Below, piece by piece: positions 44,001 through 59,000 of a DNA stretch of 64,000 bases (positions are counted from its first letter, which is position 1; the number at the start of each line of letters is the position of its first letter). The notes under the pieces were generated by a model. It ran no database searches. It was not told the DNA's origin and saw only the letters and a list, made by a program, of their open reading frames with translations. The stretch is from Cheilinus undulatus (taxonomy: Eukaryota > Chordata > Actinopteri > Labriformes > Labridae). Location of the stretch: the NCBI RefSeq assembly GCF_018320785.1, contig NC_054875.1, positions 7,264,132-7,328,131 of the forward strand, in the 5' to 3' direction. The translations under genes were made by a program, and so were the position numbers.

Positions 44001-47000
44001 CAGATTTGAATAATTCTTGCTGTTTATTTTTCAGGTTGTGTAGTGGATGTCTCCTCACCTTCTCCGGCCTTCATGTGCACTTTTTTGCTCGTTTTCCAGA
44101 AGCTCTGTTGTGGGCCGCTGTTAAACTCTTTAAGCTGAGCGTTAACGTGTTCCATCAGGACTCGCGGGCCGTGTAAATGGCTTTTGATCGTCACAGTCAA
44201 GGTGATACTGTCACCCACCGACGGCACCCCCTCTATGTTGAGGGACACCTCCAGACTTGAAGAGTCTTCTGGAGCTGAAGGTCCTCCTAGAGATGAAGAG
44301 GAGGATGAGGTTTAAGATAAAACAGTGCTATTGACGCATCCATACAACACTGACACAGCAGTTTTAGTCCTATAAAACCTTGGACCCTATAAGACATGGA
44401 CATAGCCTCAATTAGCCATTGGTTTCTAGGCATTATGGGGCCCAATGATGACAGTCACCATGTAGAAAATGCTGATTCTTTTCAGTCTGAAAAAGGGCAA
44501 AGAGGTGAAACTCTAGCCGTACCTTAAGCCACCAGTCAAACAGCTAAAGCGCGTCTATCTTAATGATCAGCCCCCCTCTATTATGAATAACTATGCCTAA
44601 ATAAAATTGTACTAAAATCTTAACCTCTATTAATGTTGGATGTTGACACCATCCCAGTGTTAAACTTTAATGTCAACCTGAATTTCATATCTGACCAAAA
44701 CACAACATCTTCATGCTGATATTTACCACTAACTTTTAAACAAAAATGAGCAGCTGCCCTCATACTTGGATTTACCAAATCAACACTGATTTTTCACACC
44801 ACCTAAGTCTCATTTACTACCAACTTCTGTCTGACGAGAGTCAAACATTTTCTGTTTGTTAAACTGACATCCAGAGTTAACCTGACAGGGTGGAAAGTAA
44901 CTAATTATATTTATTCAAATTAGTGTAACTGATGGAGTTTTTGGGGGGTACTTGTACTTTTTTTAGTACATTATGAAATCAGTAATTTTACATTTATTTA
45001 AGTAAGTTTTAACCAGAGTAACTGTATATTTACTTGAGCACAATAGACAGGTACAGTAACTTTAATTGAGATTTTTTAAAAGTAGGAGCTCAATCAATTT
45101 GTTTTTGTGGTGAGACTACTGACGTTATCATCATGGACTGTAAAAAGAATGGGACATAGCCTGTGTGACATCAGCCGTTTGATTACAATAGGCAGATTCA
45201 AACAGCTCTTGAGCACCAATCTGCAGCAGCTTCCATATTGATATCGCCGTCTTAACTGAACTTTGGATCAACCTCACGGCCCACCCACTAAGCTCGACTT
45301 CCTGTCAGCTAGCTAGCTAGAATTCTGGTTGACAGAAACATAGCTTCTGCCTGTAGAGCTATCTGTCAATCAAGTGAGACAGGCCAATTGGTGCACACTG
45401 AGGTTTTTCCTAAATATAATCAAAACGATTGTGGTGCAAAAAATTCAGCCCCCATACAGTGAGAAACCATGAAGACATTAGCTTATGAGACTCTTTTGGT
45501 TTTCTGAACCAGGCTGTAAACCAGTTTATGTCTAGTGTAAAAAATGGCTTTTTAACATGTTATGTGTATGCGACTTCCGGTGTTCCTGCAACCAGCCTCA
45601 AATGGACACACGCACTTCTGCATTGCCTTCATTTTTCAGGACTGGAGGTTGCTGCTTGGTTGTCATACCTTACTTTTATTCTGAAGAGTTTCCGGGATGG
45701 TTCCTCGGTTGTTGCAGTAACATGCAAAGTTGCTTTGGTGTTAACTTTCCTTTTGTTTCTACTTGATGTAAATGATTTAAAAACATCGGAATATAAGGGT
45801 TATTAAATCAAATGCGATCTCCTTCTACATCTTGTTCTCTGCCCAAAATTTGTGAATTTCAACCAGACGCATGATAGGAAACAATCTCAAAAGGAATCGT
45901 ATTCTAGTCATGTAGTTAATGATCCACAGTCTTTGAACTAAAAACTCAATCTTTTTAAAGTATTTTAAAAGTTTAAAGAAAGTCCTCTGGTGCAAGGCCA
46001 GCCTTACACTATGTTTCAAATGTACAATGACAAATGTAATGGGATTACAGTAACACATACCTGAACAGCTCATCATTGCTATAAAAGTAAAGGACAGAAA
46101 ACAGTAAAACAGAGCCAGTGGTAAATGCAGGGCATCATCAAAAGTATTTCAAAGTAACTAGTACTAAGTATAGAAATGCAACAGACAAATCCAAAATACA
46201 TATTGGAAACTTAGTACTTATATATATACTAGTACAGTGCTTAACAAATTTATTAGACCACTCTAACCCTAACCAAAGTAAGGCTTATGCCACAGCTAAC
46301 CTAAATTAACAGCATTGGTAATTACCAAAATCATTTTTTATGTTTCTGCAATGGTTAATACACCAATATGTAGAAGCTCTTTAAACAAAATGATATTTTT
46401 AATGCTAAAATATAATTATTATTGTTATCCATGAATTTTCAAATTTACTGATTTACAAAAAAAAACTGAAAAAATAGTAAAGCACATTAATATTTCTTGA
46501 TTAATATGTCAAATTATAGTTATTTACTTGCATTCCTGAACAGAAAAATGAGTTTTAGTGGTTGAATGTTATGCTTGATTCATTTCTGACTTCTCAGAGA
46601 AGCCCAGTGAGCCGGCTCAAATTTGGGTGCATTCAGTTTGAAATTCCTCATTCCTGTTCAAAATGGTAAAATGTAGAGAGCTCACTGAAAATGAAAGAGT
46701 CCGCGTTAAAGCACTTCATGATACTGGATGGTCTTTGGCACAAATATGACAGGTGGTCTAATAAATTTGTTAAGCACTGTACATCGAGCAAAAAAATTAA
46801 AAATGTTATGTGAAAGTTCATTTTTCCTGTGGTTTACTTCAGAAAGTTAAACTTCCATATATTCTAGATTCATCGCACACAAAGTGAAAGATTAAAAGAC
46901 TTTTTGTCTTTACCTTGATGATTACGGTTCATTAAAATCTAAAATCCACTGTCTCAAAACATTAGAATATTGTTGAAAAGATCAATTTGCAATTGGTTTC

Positions 47001-50000
47001 CTGAGTCTTCATTCTCTTATTCTGGTTTAGTCCACACAACCACAATCATGGGGAAGACTACTGACTTGAGTGTTGCCCTGAAGACAATTGTTGACACCCT
47101 CCACAAAGAGGGTAGGTCAGTGCTGAAAGGGCAGGCTGTTCTCAGAGGCTATATCAGAGCATATTCATGAAAAGTTGACTGGAAGAAGTGTGGTAAGAAA
47201 ATAGGTACAAGCAACAGAGACGAGCTCAGTCTTCAGAGGATTGTCAAAAAAAGCATATTCAAGAACTTGAGGAGCTTCACGAGAAGTGGACTGAGGCTAG
47301 TCAGTGGATAAAGAGCCACAAAGACAGGTCCAGGAAATGGATCACAAATGTCATGTTCTTAGTACCACAGGTGTCATAAGCTTCCCACCTGCACTACGGA
47401 GATAAAGAACTGGACTACGGATCAGGTGTCCAGAGTAGGGCTGGGAAATTATTCACAAATTAGATTTAATCACAATATGGCCTGCTGCAATTTCCAAATT
47501 GCAGAAGGTGCAATATTTCTTTGACTTTAAATGTGTCAAAATACCAGTTAAATAAAACAATTTTTTTGCTGTTGCAGAGATTTTATGCAAATTATGCAAA
47601 CATTCAAGTGTCCATTTTTTTTTACAATCCAAAAATCCTTCTTTTTGTGTTTTATGTATGTTTTTCTTAATCAAAATGAGTGACATAAAAATAATAATGC
47701 TCTTAAAGAAAGCAAATGACATCACATTTGCAGTACGAGCCAAAAATAATTAGCTCATTCTATCTAAAACTGATGAAGCCTAGCGTTACTTCACGAAAGT
47801 CATACCCCAGCTCCGATCAGCTGGTAGCCGGCCCCACCCCCCCCACCCCAGCCGCCTCCTTTATAGCTTAAAGCTTGTTGCTTTAACAAAACTGATTCAG
47901 ATTCATGTTACTATGGGTTAATTGCTTCAGAAATATTGTCATTGTTTTCAATACACATGGTCTTAATTATTGCTTGAATTTGTCGAAAAATACACAAGAT
48001 TAACCCAAGAATAATCGCATATTAAATCACAATCCCAATATTTGGTTAAAAAAATAATTGCAATTAGATGATTTTTGCAAATCGTTCAGCCCTAGTCCAG
48101 AGTCCTGTTTTCAGATGAAAGTAAATTTTGAATTGCATTGCAAATCGAGGCCCAAGAGTCTGAAGGAAGGCCAGAGAGACGTAGAATTTCTTCAGTGCTA
48201 GAAGTCCAGTGTTTCAGCTTCCACAGTCAGTAATGTTGTGGGGAGCCATGTCATCTGCTGCTGTTGGTCCAATGTGCTTTATCAACCAGAGTCAATGCTG
48301 TCAGCAGTGGAAATTTTGGTGCACTTCATGCTTTCATCCGCTGAGAAGCTTTACGGAGGTTTTGATTTCCTTTTCAAGCAGAACTGATGTTTTGTGATAT
48401 TCTAATATTTCAAGAGAGTGGATTTCTTTTTATTTTTTTGCGCTGTCAGCTGTAATCATCATTAAAACAAAAAAGGGCTTAAAATGTTTCGGTAAAGATG
48501 AATCTAGAAAATATGTTTCACTTTTTCAATTAAATCACAGAAAAAAATGAACTTTTTCTAATTTTTGGAGATGCACCTGAATATATTTCTGTATGAATAC
48601 AGAAACACAAAGATGCTTTGCTGCACAAATACTTACCCCTACTGTACGACTGCACCATCGAAAAGTAGTTCTCATCTGGAAAACAACAGAAAATAAGTAG
48701 AAAAGGTTACATTAACATGTATATCACACTTGTATCATTCTGACTCTTTTCATTTTAAAGTGTTTTGACTGGTCAGCACAATGTTCTATAGACATATGAC
48801 TGATAAAACACGACTGTAGATTTATGTACTGATCCATTACAGCTAGTTTGACTGAGAAAAATTGCACATATTCATGGCTTTAAATCATTAATGCATCGGT
48901 TGACAACGAGACGTCTGTTTCAGCATTTGTTGTTCAAATTGGAAAAGTTTTGTATAGAAGGTAAGTCAACTTATTTGGATCTCAAAGTAAACTAAATAAA
49001 GGTCAGTTATTTTATTTTGCTATAACAACGGAAACAGAGCTACTAAACCTTTCACAAGATAAAAAATGAAATATCTATTTTTTATTCAATTTATCTCAGC
49101 AATAAAGGCACAATGGTACACCTTTTAAGTCAATCTGCACAGTTTCTTACTCTTCTTGGCCTTGTAAGCAGGTGTGAGATCCTCTGGTCTGTCTGAGCCA
49201 ACACTCTTGGTGTAGATCAGCTGTCCCACTGTCTCACTGTCCACCTTCCTCCCCACCACCCGTCCATCACGCACGATTAGACGTACTATGTCAGCGTTAA
49301 CTGAGGCGTGAAGGAACGGGGTGTCAAATGGGATTTTGAGGAAACGCTGCTGGACGGCAGCAACTGGGCAAGGGCCACAGCAGAAAATCCCTGCAGAGAA
49401 CAACATGTTTAATTTTATATTAAAAGTCTTGCATTGGGTGAATTATTTATTATTTAGCATTTTCAGTGTCTCAAAGATTACAAAGGGGACATCATGCAGA
49501 TGCATATATACAGATATAGATATATAAATTAAATATTAAATCTAAATATAAATAATGGATGACTAATGTATAGAAATAATATAGGCAGAGGACTGCTGTT
49601 GCTCACACTACCCAGCCTCCTGGTGAGTCTACTTCAAATTTTCTCAAAATGCAGATATCTGGTGAGTTTTTTGTCCAAAATACTAATGAGATATAAATAT
49701 CTATCCAATAAGATGACCTTGTCTCATAATGTAGGGTTCCTTTAAACTGTAGTGAATGCCCATCCAACCAAAAACCATTAACGTTAACTCAGGCTGCATT
49801 ACAATATTTTTTGTAGTTAGTTGGTGGGGCTTAGCTATACGTCAATAAAGCTTGAAACACCCTGAATCTTCCCTGCATGTCTGTGCTTCCTGCATGGGTG
49901 GAGCTCCAGCGATAAAAAAAAGGCAGCCAGCTCCCGTGCTACTATTCTTGTAACCGTATCAATGAGTGCATATTGTAGAAAATTAAAGATGTGGCAGACT

Positions 50001-53000
50001 TTTATAATGCATGAACATTTGTTTTGAAGAGCTGTTAAAATGCAGAGTTTGAGCCAGAGTTAGACAAGAGGGTCAGTGTAAAAATGGAAGAAACCCCCTC
50101 AACATTTTAAAAAACAGGTTAAATAACTTGTTGCCAGCTGAAAGATAATCGCCCATGCAGTAATTATCCAATAGGAGGCTCCTACCTATTTGCTTCGTTA
50201 AATCCAGGTGGCGACTTCTAAGTCAAGTTTATATTGGTTTCAGAGGTCCCCAAAACATGCCTGTGAAGTCTGTTGCTGACAAAACACTCCAGTATTGGAT
50301 TTTTGCATGCCTAAAAAAAATAACCCCTCTGTTTCAGACCTGCTCAGAACATGCCGTTTCTGTGTCTGTGGCTTTAAATGTTTATGAGCTATCTGACTCC
50401 GCCCCTCTTTCATCCTCCTCTCAGCTGGCAGCTGAGAGGAGGATCAGCAGAGGAGGGCGGAACTTTCTTCCAATTGGGTTGGGCCAGTTGAACCTGGGGG
50501 TGGGAAAAAGGGTAGGTGGGGGGATTTTTCTGATACTTGAGGGACTTATGGACAGGCCAGGGGTGTATATTTTTGTTAGAAAATTCTGAAAAAGTGTATT
50601 TTGCATAATGTGTCCCCTGTAAAGCCAGCTTGTTGCAGTGACCAACCTGCACTCTTCTCCTGTGGAGTCGGGTCCACGACCTGCCAGCCATCGAACTCGG
50701 AACTGAGGTCTGGTCGTCTCATCCAGGACTCCACCCATACATGGAAGTTCCTGAAAGAAGACAAACATACACATGAGACTGCACACATTTATCAAAAACT
50801 ATTAACTAATGAGTGTTTTCTGAAATCAATGACATTCAAGAGGGATGGAAAATAAAACATGTTCATTTAAATATATTCATTGCAATACAACCATTAACCT
50901 GACAGCTGAACTGCTGTCTTTATGTTTTGACGATATGGAAACCTACCAAACACTGTCCTTTGAGACGTTGAGCTTTTCCCCTGTAGTTGAGTAATATTCT
51001 TTAATAGACAAGCTGCGATCTCCATCATGGGCCGCATTAAATACCGTCACCACCCTGGAGGGAATGCCCAGGGCTCTCATCACTGAAAACACAGTTATGA
51101 AGACCAGACAGAACATGGTTTTTAAATTATGTGTGTTTGTATTAAGATTTAAATATTCAGCCGAAAGGTCCTTGTGCACTGACGTGATATTTTTGTGCAA
51201 AAATAATTCCCACAAAATATTTAGTTTTTGAACCTGTAGCAAGTCCATGCAAGCTTCCACACCAGCAGCTGATTAAATGAAACAATAATTAACGTTACTC
51301 TTTCATTCCTAATGCTAACACCTTAAATTAAGTCTAAGACCCTCCTAACCTCTAATACTTTCTATCTAATTATTGTATAGGCTTTTCTTCTCTGTATAAT
51401 GAATGCATTTTTAGGTAAGCTTTCTCACTCAAGTGCTCTCGCTTTAAACATCTAGCATAAAAAATATAAAGATCAGAAGTTTTACACTACACTGGGTTGC
51501 TCATGTCTCTGACTTCACACCATTTAAACAATAGGGGGATGATCTCATATTGCACTTTATCAAGTAACACAGTTTTAAATGCTTTAACTTGTATAAAATG
51601 CACAATGGCTTATCTAATTCCATCAGTATTGTAAGAAACTACAACCACAAAAATGTTTGAATAGACTGTAAATACATTGTGCTCTAAGTAGTAGGTTAAA
51701 TTTGCTAATATACTGATATCTAAAAAATCTCTAAAAGTTTCCCCAAACCTTGCAAAGCAGATGGATTCACCAGTTTCTGTTTCTCACTGGCGAACCCATC
51801 TTGCAAAGCTCCTATCTGAACAGATTGGGCCCTGCAAGGGAGTGACCAGACCAGTCAGCGTCGTTTGAAAAGTAAGAGGCAGTACTTTCGGGTGCAGAGT
51901 CGTGACGTAAGCAAGCAGCGACAAGAGGCCGTTGCAATTACGGCGGAAGTGATTAGCGTGGATGCTGCTATTGTGTGAGTTTTATCAGAACTTGATGACA
52001 TTTCTTTATTAAAAGAAGAACAAAGAACAGAACTGAGTTGTTTTCTTTAAGGAAACAATGTTTTTGCCCTTCTCCTGACTGGATTCAGCAAGAGTCTAAT
52101 CGTCACATGTTTTGTTGCTCTGATTGGCCCGTAAAGATGTGACAGACAGAAGAATTCATCCAATCACCCACTGAGTTTTATTTATTTATTTTTTTCAAAG
52201 CCTTTGCCCTTTCCCAAACACCATCCATGGGAGGTTTTCCAGATGGATGTGTGAAACAAATCCATCTGGCGTGTCAGGTTAGTTCTCCCATGCATAATTT
52301 AGTCATATACGCTCTAGAGTTAAACAAAGTACCTGTGCAGAGGACTGAAGCAAAGACCCAGCACTGTCCGTAACGTACAGGACTATAGTTTGAAGACATC
52401 CACTGGTGGAGGATGTTTGCGCTGCCGCTCCAATCTGTAGGCTTGACACCATCCTTATAGCTGCCCTGCCACTTTCCCTCCAGAATCCCCAGGTCGTCAT
52501 TACAGTTCACCTGCGCAATAGCAGACACTAGTGACCTTTTCAGGATCATACTGTATCTTACATGATATAATGCATGATTGAGCATATTTGTTTTAGATAC
52601 ATAAAGCATTTGTCTCTCACCATTGCACAGATCACCCTGCTGAGGTAGACCGGGTCTGCTCGGAGAGAGTAGTCCTTGTTTTTGTCCCTCAGGTGCTGTG
52701 GACTGACCTGCAGCAGCTGTAGACATGCTTCCAGGACTCCAGGCTCATACTGCAAAAAAGACCCACAGTGAAGGTCTTTTATATTGCTTGCAAAATGTTG
52801 TGATTTTAAATGATAAAATCATGATGTTTGATGAATATAACACACCTGACCAAATGACCAAGGTCTGCTGTTGATGTTTAGAGCTGTTCCCATGAACAAC
52901 CACCCATAGTCACTCTTCATGTATTCTTCTATTTTGGCATCATTTGGCATGTACACAGGGTCATCTAAAAAAAAACATTTCAGTTTGTTTAAATGGCAGA

Positions 53001-56000
53001 CATTTTGTTCTAATATCAGGCTCAGGTTGGGAAGCTCAAATGCTGTTATAATGTCACCTTTAATACCATTTTACCTCCGCCAAGGAGGTTATGTGATCGG
53101 CAGGGTTTGTTTGTTAGTTAGTTAGTTTATTTGTTATCAACATAACTCAAGAAGTTCTGGAAGGATTTGGATGAAATTTTCAGAAAATGTCAGAAATGGC
53201 ATAAGGAAGAACTGATTAGATTTTGGGAGTGATCCGTCTGGATCCAGGAATTTTTTAAAGGATTCTGTACTATTGGGAGATAGGGCTAATAGTGGAGGTC
53301 TGCGCTCTCCGAGTGCTTTTCTAGTTAACTCTTGCTTTAGCAGCAATTAAACAAAAATATTTCCTACTTCTTGTTTTTGTAAATGGTTATTATTAAAAAT
53401 GAGTGGCAAAGCATGGATCATTTGTTTCAATATAACAAATCATATTAAATTTGCAATTTGAGTCTAAATAGTTGGGATTCCACATTTTTCATAATTGTTC
53501 AGCTTGTATGACGGGGGGTCAAACTTAGTCACAGCAGGGGCCGGATCCTAAATCTAGGTCTAACCTGAGGGTCCACATTTAAACATAAACCTTCAACCTC
53601 ATTTTCACCAGTAATGAATAATGAGGGGAAAATCCCAAACTTAGCATTGATGATAAATGATTTTAAAAAAGTCAAAATGCTAAGTATGAAGGCTCAAAGT
53701 CTGAGCTAAAATGTCAAATTAATTAGTTCAAAAGGTTAAAACACAAAGTTGGAGGTCAAATTAATGTTTTTAAAAGGTAAATATAGGAGATAGAAAGTAG
53801 AAATCATGAGTTTTAAGGTCAAAATATATTTTAAATTCAAAATCATGACTTCAAAAGGGCCAAATATGAGATACAATTTTAAACTGTGAGTCTAAAAGGT
53901 CATATATAGGATTAAAAGTTAAATTTACGAGTTGAAACGGTCAAACTGTAAGATAAAATCTGAAATAATAAAATTTAAAAGGTCAAAATATGTCTTAAAA
54001 TGTAAAATTGTGAATCCAAAATACCAGAACTTGAAATAAAAAGTCAATATCATAAATTTAAATTGTAATTGTGACATGCAAAATTGAAAATATGAATGAA
54101 AACCCATATTAATTTATTTTCCCACAATCCTTACTTTTTATCTAATTATTTTTACTCTTTACTTTTCTAAGTTTTATGATTAAACGAGGATTTTCTAAAA
54201 ATCCTTTGAATTTTCAACCCTGCTCAACCAAAGAGCCAAACTGCTGAAAAAACCTGCAAGAGCCACAATGCAAACCTAGAGGTGTGAACTACTAAAAAAG
54301 TATATTTTAATCAGAGCATGCATTCATTTCATCGTTTTTCTTCGTGGTTCATCTTAAAGATAAAGTTAGAAAATCATGAATATCATAGATAAGATAGTTC
54401 AGATAAGTGAAAAAATAAACTAAAAATAAGTGGAAATAATGCATTCCATTATTAATTACCCAGTATTAGATAAATGAAAACTTGACATTCATTTTAAATT
54501 GATAAAATAAAAATTAAACACATTTTAGTGTGTCTGATGGAGTATACAAAAATCAAGATATGGTACTCAATGTTAGTTGAGACGTCAGCCTACACAAATA
54601 TCCACTTTAAGCTACTGCAGTCAAACAAAAGTGTGAAGTCAACTTCAGAACATGTTTTGTCCCTTTTCTCACTAATCCTTGATTTTTATCTTACATCTTC
54701 TTTCTTGCATTCAGACACAAGCCTTCTGTACAAGTGTGGGAAACAACCTGATTGATGTGACTTGCAACGGCTCATTTCTGAGGTCATTATTTCCCTTTTT
54801 TGAGGTTTTCTGGGGGATTATTGTTTAAAAGAGCCACATTTTTCTCTTCCTCCCAGCTGAATGGCAAAATGAACTGTTTTTCCCCCAATTTGCATACAAT
54901 TCATTAATTTCCACCATAGTACCTTAAAATACCGATTCATTTTTCTATTACTTTGTGTAATTTTTTCCATGTTTTGCCCACTTACCAGGCAGTTTCTTTG
55001 TTGTATTTGCAAGCTAGCTTGTGGTTTTGGACATCTTTGCTTCTTCCATCCCTGCATAAGTTGTAAGGAGAGCAGGGCAGGAAGGCACAGATAGGATACG
55101 ATGTGCTGCTGTGTGTGTGTCGGCAGCTCAGGGCTGTGTGTGTCATATTTTATGTTAATCTGTTTATCAGCTTTGTTAATTTAGTTGGATTTGTGCATTG
55201 ACAAAATCATTTATAATGATATTGAGCTCATTCATTCTCTTGACATCCAGTACCGCCCCGGGCAAATCAACCCTGGACTCAAACATTTGCCCGGGGCAGT
55301 CCTTAAAAAGTCCAATTCTGCAGAAAAACCGCAGACTCGGAAGTCAGCACTCCAAAATTTCTTGGCATTGTAGACATCACCACAGATATGTTTGGACATG
55401 CGTTTCTTCTGACGAGGAAAAAAAACTGGCTTCGACTGAGCGTGTTCCTCAGTGAACCATGTCAAAATATGTTGTTTTTGGCTTTTACACTGCCAAGTTC
55501 AACACTTAAAAAAGGCCCCTAATGGAGAATTTTGGGCACCTACTTTTCAGTTTCATAGTATTTCTGACCAAATTACAAGGTAATACAAATTATTTTAGAG
55601 TGTAGCAAATTTATGATTAAACTAAAGCATGGTTCAGCCACTTCCTTGCAAACCACACTGTTTATATCACATAAAACAATATAGGACAGTTAGGTTGCGC
55701 TGATAATTTTCAGGAGTTTAATGGATCAAAAGTTGACACCTTATGAGTTTAACGTTTCCTTTTAGGCCATATATTGAGGTAAAACAAAGCACAAAATTAG
55801 AAAACCACTCAAAAACTTCCTGAGAAGTTTTTGAGTGGTTTTTGAGAGTTAATTTTCCTGTGATTTCAGTCAAACATTTGAATTCTTTAAATACTTTAAT
55901 TTTATTTAAGTTTAGTTTATTTTATTTATCAAGGGACAGTGTGCAACGACAGTAATCATTCATACAAAGTGAATGAAAACATGGTTGCACCAGATTTAGC

Positions 56001-59000
56001 AAGTCGCAAATTTCCATCTGTTGTCCCACATAAAACTGACACAAAACACACATTAAAGTGCCAAAAACAAGGGCAGACACCTGACGAGACCCCAGCTGAC
56101 AAGACATAGTACATAAAATACACTGTTGATCATTATAGAGGACGATAAATAAGTCCTATTGCGTACACATTGTATAAGGGTATGGAAGTAGTCTAAAATT
56201 TTCACATATTTATATTAAAGGCTAAGGCTTAACACACTAGATCAAATAAACCCATAAATAAACCCTATTTTATGAGATAAATAAAATGCAGAGAATTATC
56301 ATAAAATAATTAAGATACAGTAGCAGCAATATAGACATACAGAAAGGCAAGAGATAAGTCATGACCAATACACATTAGCAACATTAACTAGTGCCTAAAA
56401 TGTGACAGTTAAATAAGAGTAACCAAAATTCATCAGCAGCATTATGAGCTACCAAGCTTTAGCAGCTACGTTATAAAATGACCAAAATAAAATAGCAGCA
56501 TTATGACGTCACTAAGCTATAATAACTGCATGACTAAATAAGCGGGAGAGAACAACTACATTATAAAGTGACCAAGACACCAATGCAGATCCCTGCTCTG
56601 CAGAGGAAGCTGCAGGTGCACACATCTGAGGCATAGGTGCTTAGAGAACTTTGTTCTTACTTTGTGCGAGATCTAGAATTTATGGAAGTTCAACATTTTG
56701 AAATAAATCACAGCAAGAAAAATAACTTTTTCATGTTTTTCTAGGTTTTACTCCACCTGTATATCTCAATGTCCAGAGCACAGTCGTTCAATGACCTTTC
56801 ATGGTTTCATTTGAAAAATCTGTTGCTAATTGTCACAAATAGTAGGGATGCATGATATTGGATTTTTGCCGATAGCTGATATGCCGATATGCTGATATTT
56901 ACAGACTCATTTTAGCCGGTATCAATACCAGTATTTAAATATGCTTTTCGGACAAGAAATTTCAGTCCTTTTGGACACTTAAAGGTTTGAGGATGACCAA
57001 GGAAACAAACTTTAGTCCTCAAAAACACTTTAAAGTTTGAAGAATGAGGCTAAATAAAGAAAAAGACCTCAACTGTTGGTTCATTCTAAAACTCCACTAA
57101 TTTATTAGTAAATATGTGGACAAACTTTACAGTTGATACATGCTGAAATACACAGGTAAATATCAGATGTAAATATCGGCAGATATTTTGATATCTGCTG
57201 ATACTGATATCTGACTGATAATATCCCTACTTCAGCATTTTGTCTTCTCCTGAGCACAAGGCCATCAAAGGAAAATGATCGATGGGAAATAGTTAAAAAT
57301 TGTTTAAATAATTGAACAGAATTTCAATGATATTGAATGATTAAATGAGTATTTCTTCGTACCTGTGTGCCAAGGGTTGCAGAGCAGGATAAAGGACCCC
57401 ACTACGTAGCTCTTTCTACTCTGTCTGGTTTCTATGTGGAGATAGAGGTTGTAAAGAGCTACTGCGGACATAACAGGAGAGCAGATGTTGATGGTCACTG
57501 AATGTGGATGTATGCCATGTTGGTCAATTTTGGCAGACCATCTACAAGGCTCAGACCACTCCTCAGGAAACTGGACCCTCATCCTCTCAGACAAATCACC
57601 TGTGTAACAAAAGAAAAGAGCAAGCTGTGACTAATCGGCCTTAAAAACACAATTCCAAAGTAAAGAGTCAGCTCCTCTCTCATTCCCAGGTTGTGTATGT
57701 GTTAGTTTCACATCATTGTCAAGTTGCTTAGCTGACCTAAATTCCCAGGCTTTGACCTTTGTCTGATTCACCATGCGTTTGCCCTTTTGTTATGCTGCCA
57801 TGCCATTTCAAGTTATTCTGGCTTGCAGTATGAGGGGCATGGCCTTTCAAAAGTGTTTTTCCTTTTCTTAATTACAGTGCCATCATCTGGCAGATTAGGT
57901 TTATATATGAAATAAATTTCCGGTTAAACTGACAAGTTTTGTGTTTCTAGCACACTGAATCACATGAGAGAACTACAAAGATGTATTGAGGCCTGTTACA
58001 CCTAAATAACTGCCAGCAAATGTAATAAACCATAAACATTATACAAATTTGCAGTTTTTAAGAGTAATAAACCCAAAAAAGCAATACATTTCCCATACAT
58101 GTAAAGGCAGTTGCCAACTGTAAACATGATGACAAATTTCCTACACATGTAATAACTATAACATTTGCAGGAATTTATTATGTTTGTAAGAAGTTTAAAA
58201 TCAACAGCTTTTAAAAATTGTAATAACTTCCTAAAAATGTAACAAGAACATTTTTGTCATCCTTTTGTTTGTTGTACAACTACCGGTGGGTTCAAGTCAG
58301 CTTAAGCTGAAGTCATGTGAAAAATTGTAGCCATGGTGATTTATTTATGGTCTAATTTAACTGTGAATTTATTTTGTTTAGGTCTGGAAAGTTTTCTGTC
58401 GTGCTTTGGTTAATCTCCTGTTTCTTCCCAGTGGCGCCGGCTGTGGCTTGGGGGCATGGCTGACCTATTTTCTGGCTGAGCCTTGCAGGGTGATGTCACT
58501 CACCAATTACTCACCTGTTCAGCCTCTACTCTGCCAGATAACTCATTCAGTAGTGCCAGGAAAGATTTTCAGGTGAAAGGTTTCTCATGTGTTTGTTACC
58601 ACGCCATCCATTCTGATCATATTTTATTTTTGTGCTCTGCTCTTCAGTACGGCAGTCAGCCAGCCTCCAGCAGCCACCACCTGCAGGGGTTCCTTAGTAT
58701 TGTGTGTTTTTGTGTCTCCAGTGAGGCACTAGATGGCATTTAGTAGTCTCCTGCTTTCTGGGTCCAGGCCTTAACAGATTTTTCATTTGCCATGGAACAG
58801 AAAGTAGTTTTTTCAGAGTCTTAAAACACTCATAGAGGAATGAATTTTAGCAGAGTGAATTGTTTCAAAACAGTGCTCTGAGGATATTATAAATAACGTA
58901 CAGAAACACTGCTCACCCAGCTCGTTCTACCCTGTATGTTTAAGATACAGTGACTTGCATTACGGGAAAGCCAGCACAATTTTTTTCTGAGTTTAGTTCA

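Noticed and set aside
50257..50795. Overlapping open frames on both strands near 50.5 kb
   Set aside because: Part is a GC-rich repeat and part is transglutaminase copy B exon 8 (50647-50750) in wrong or extended frames.
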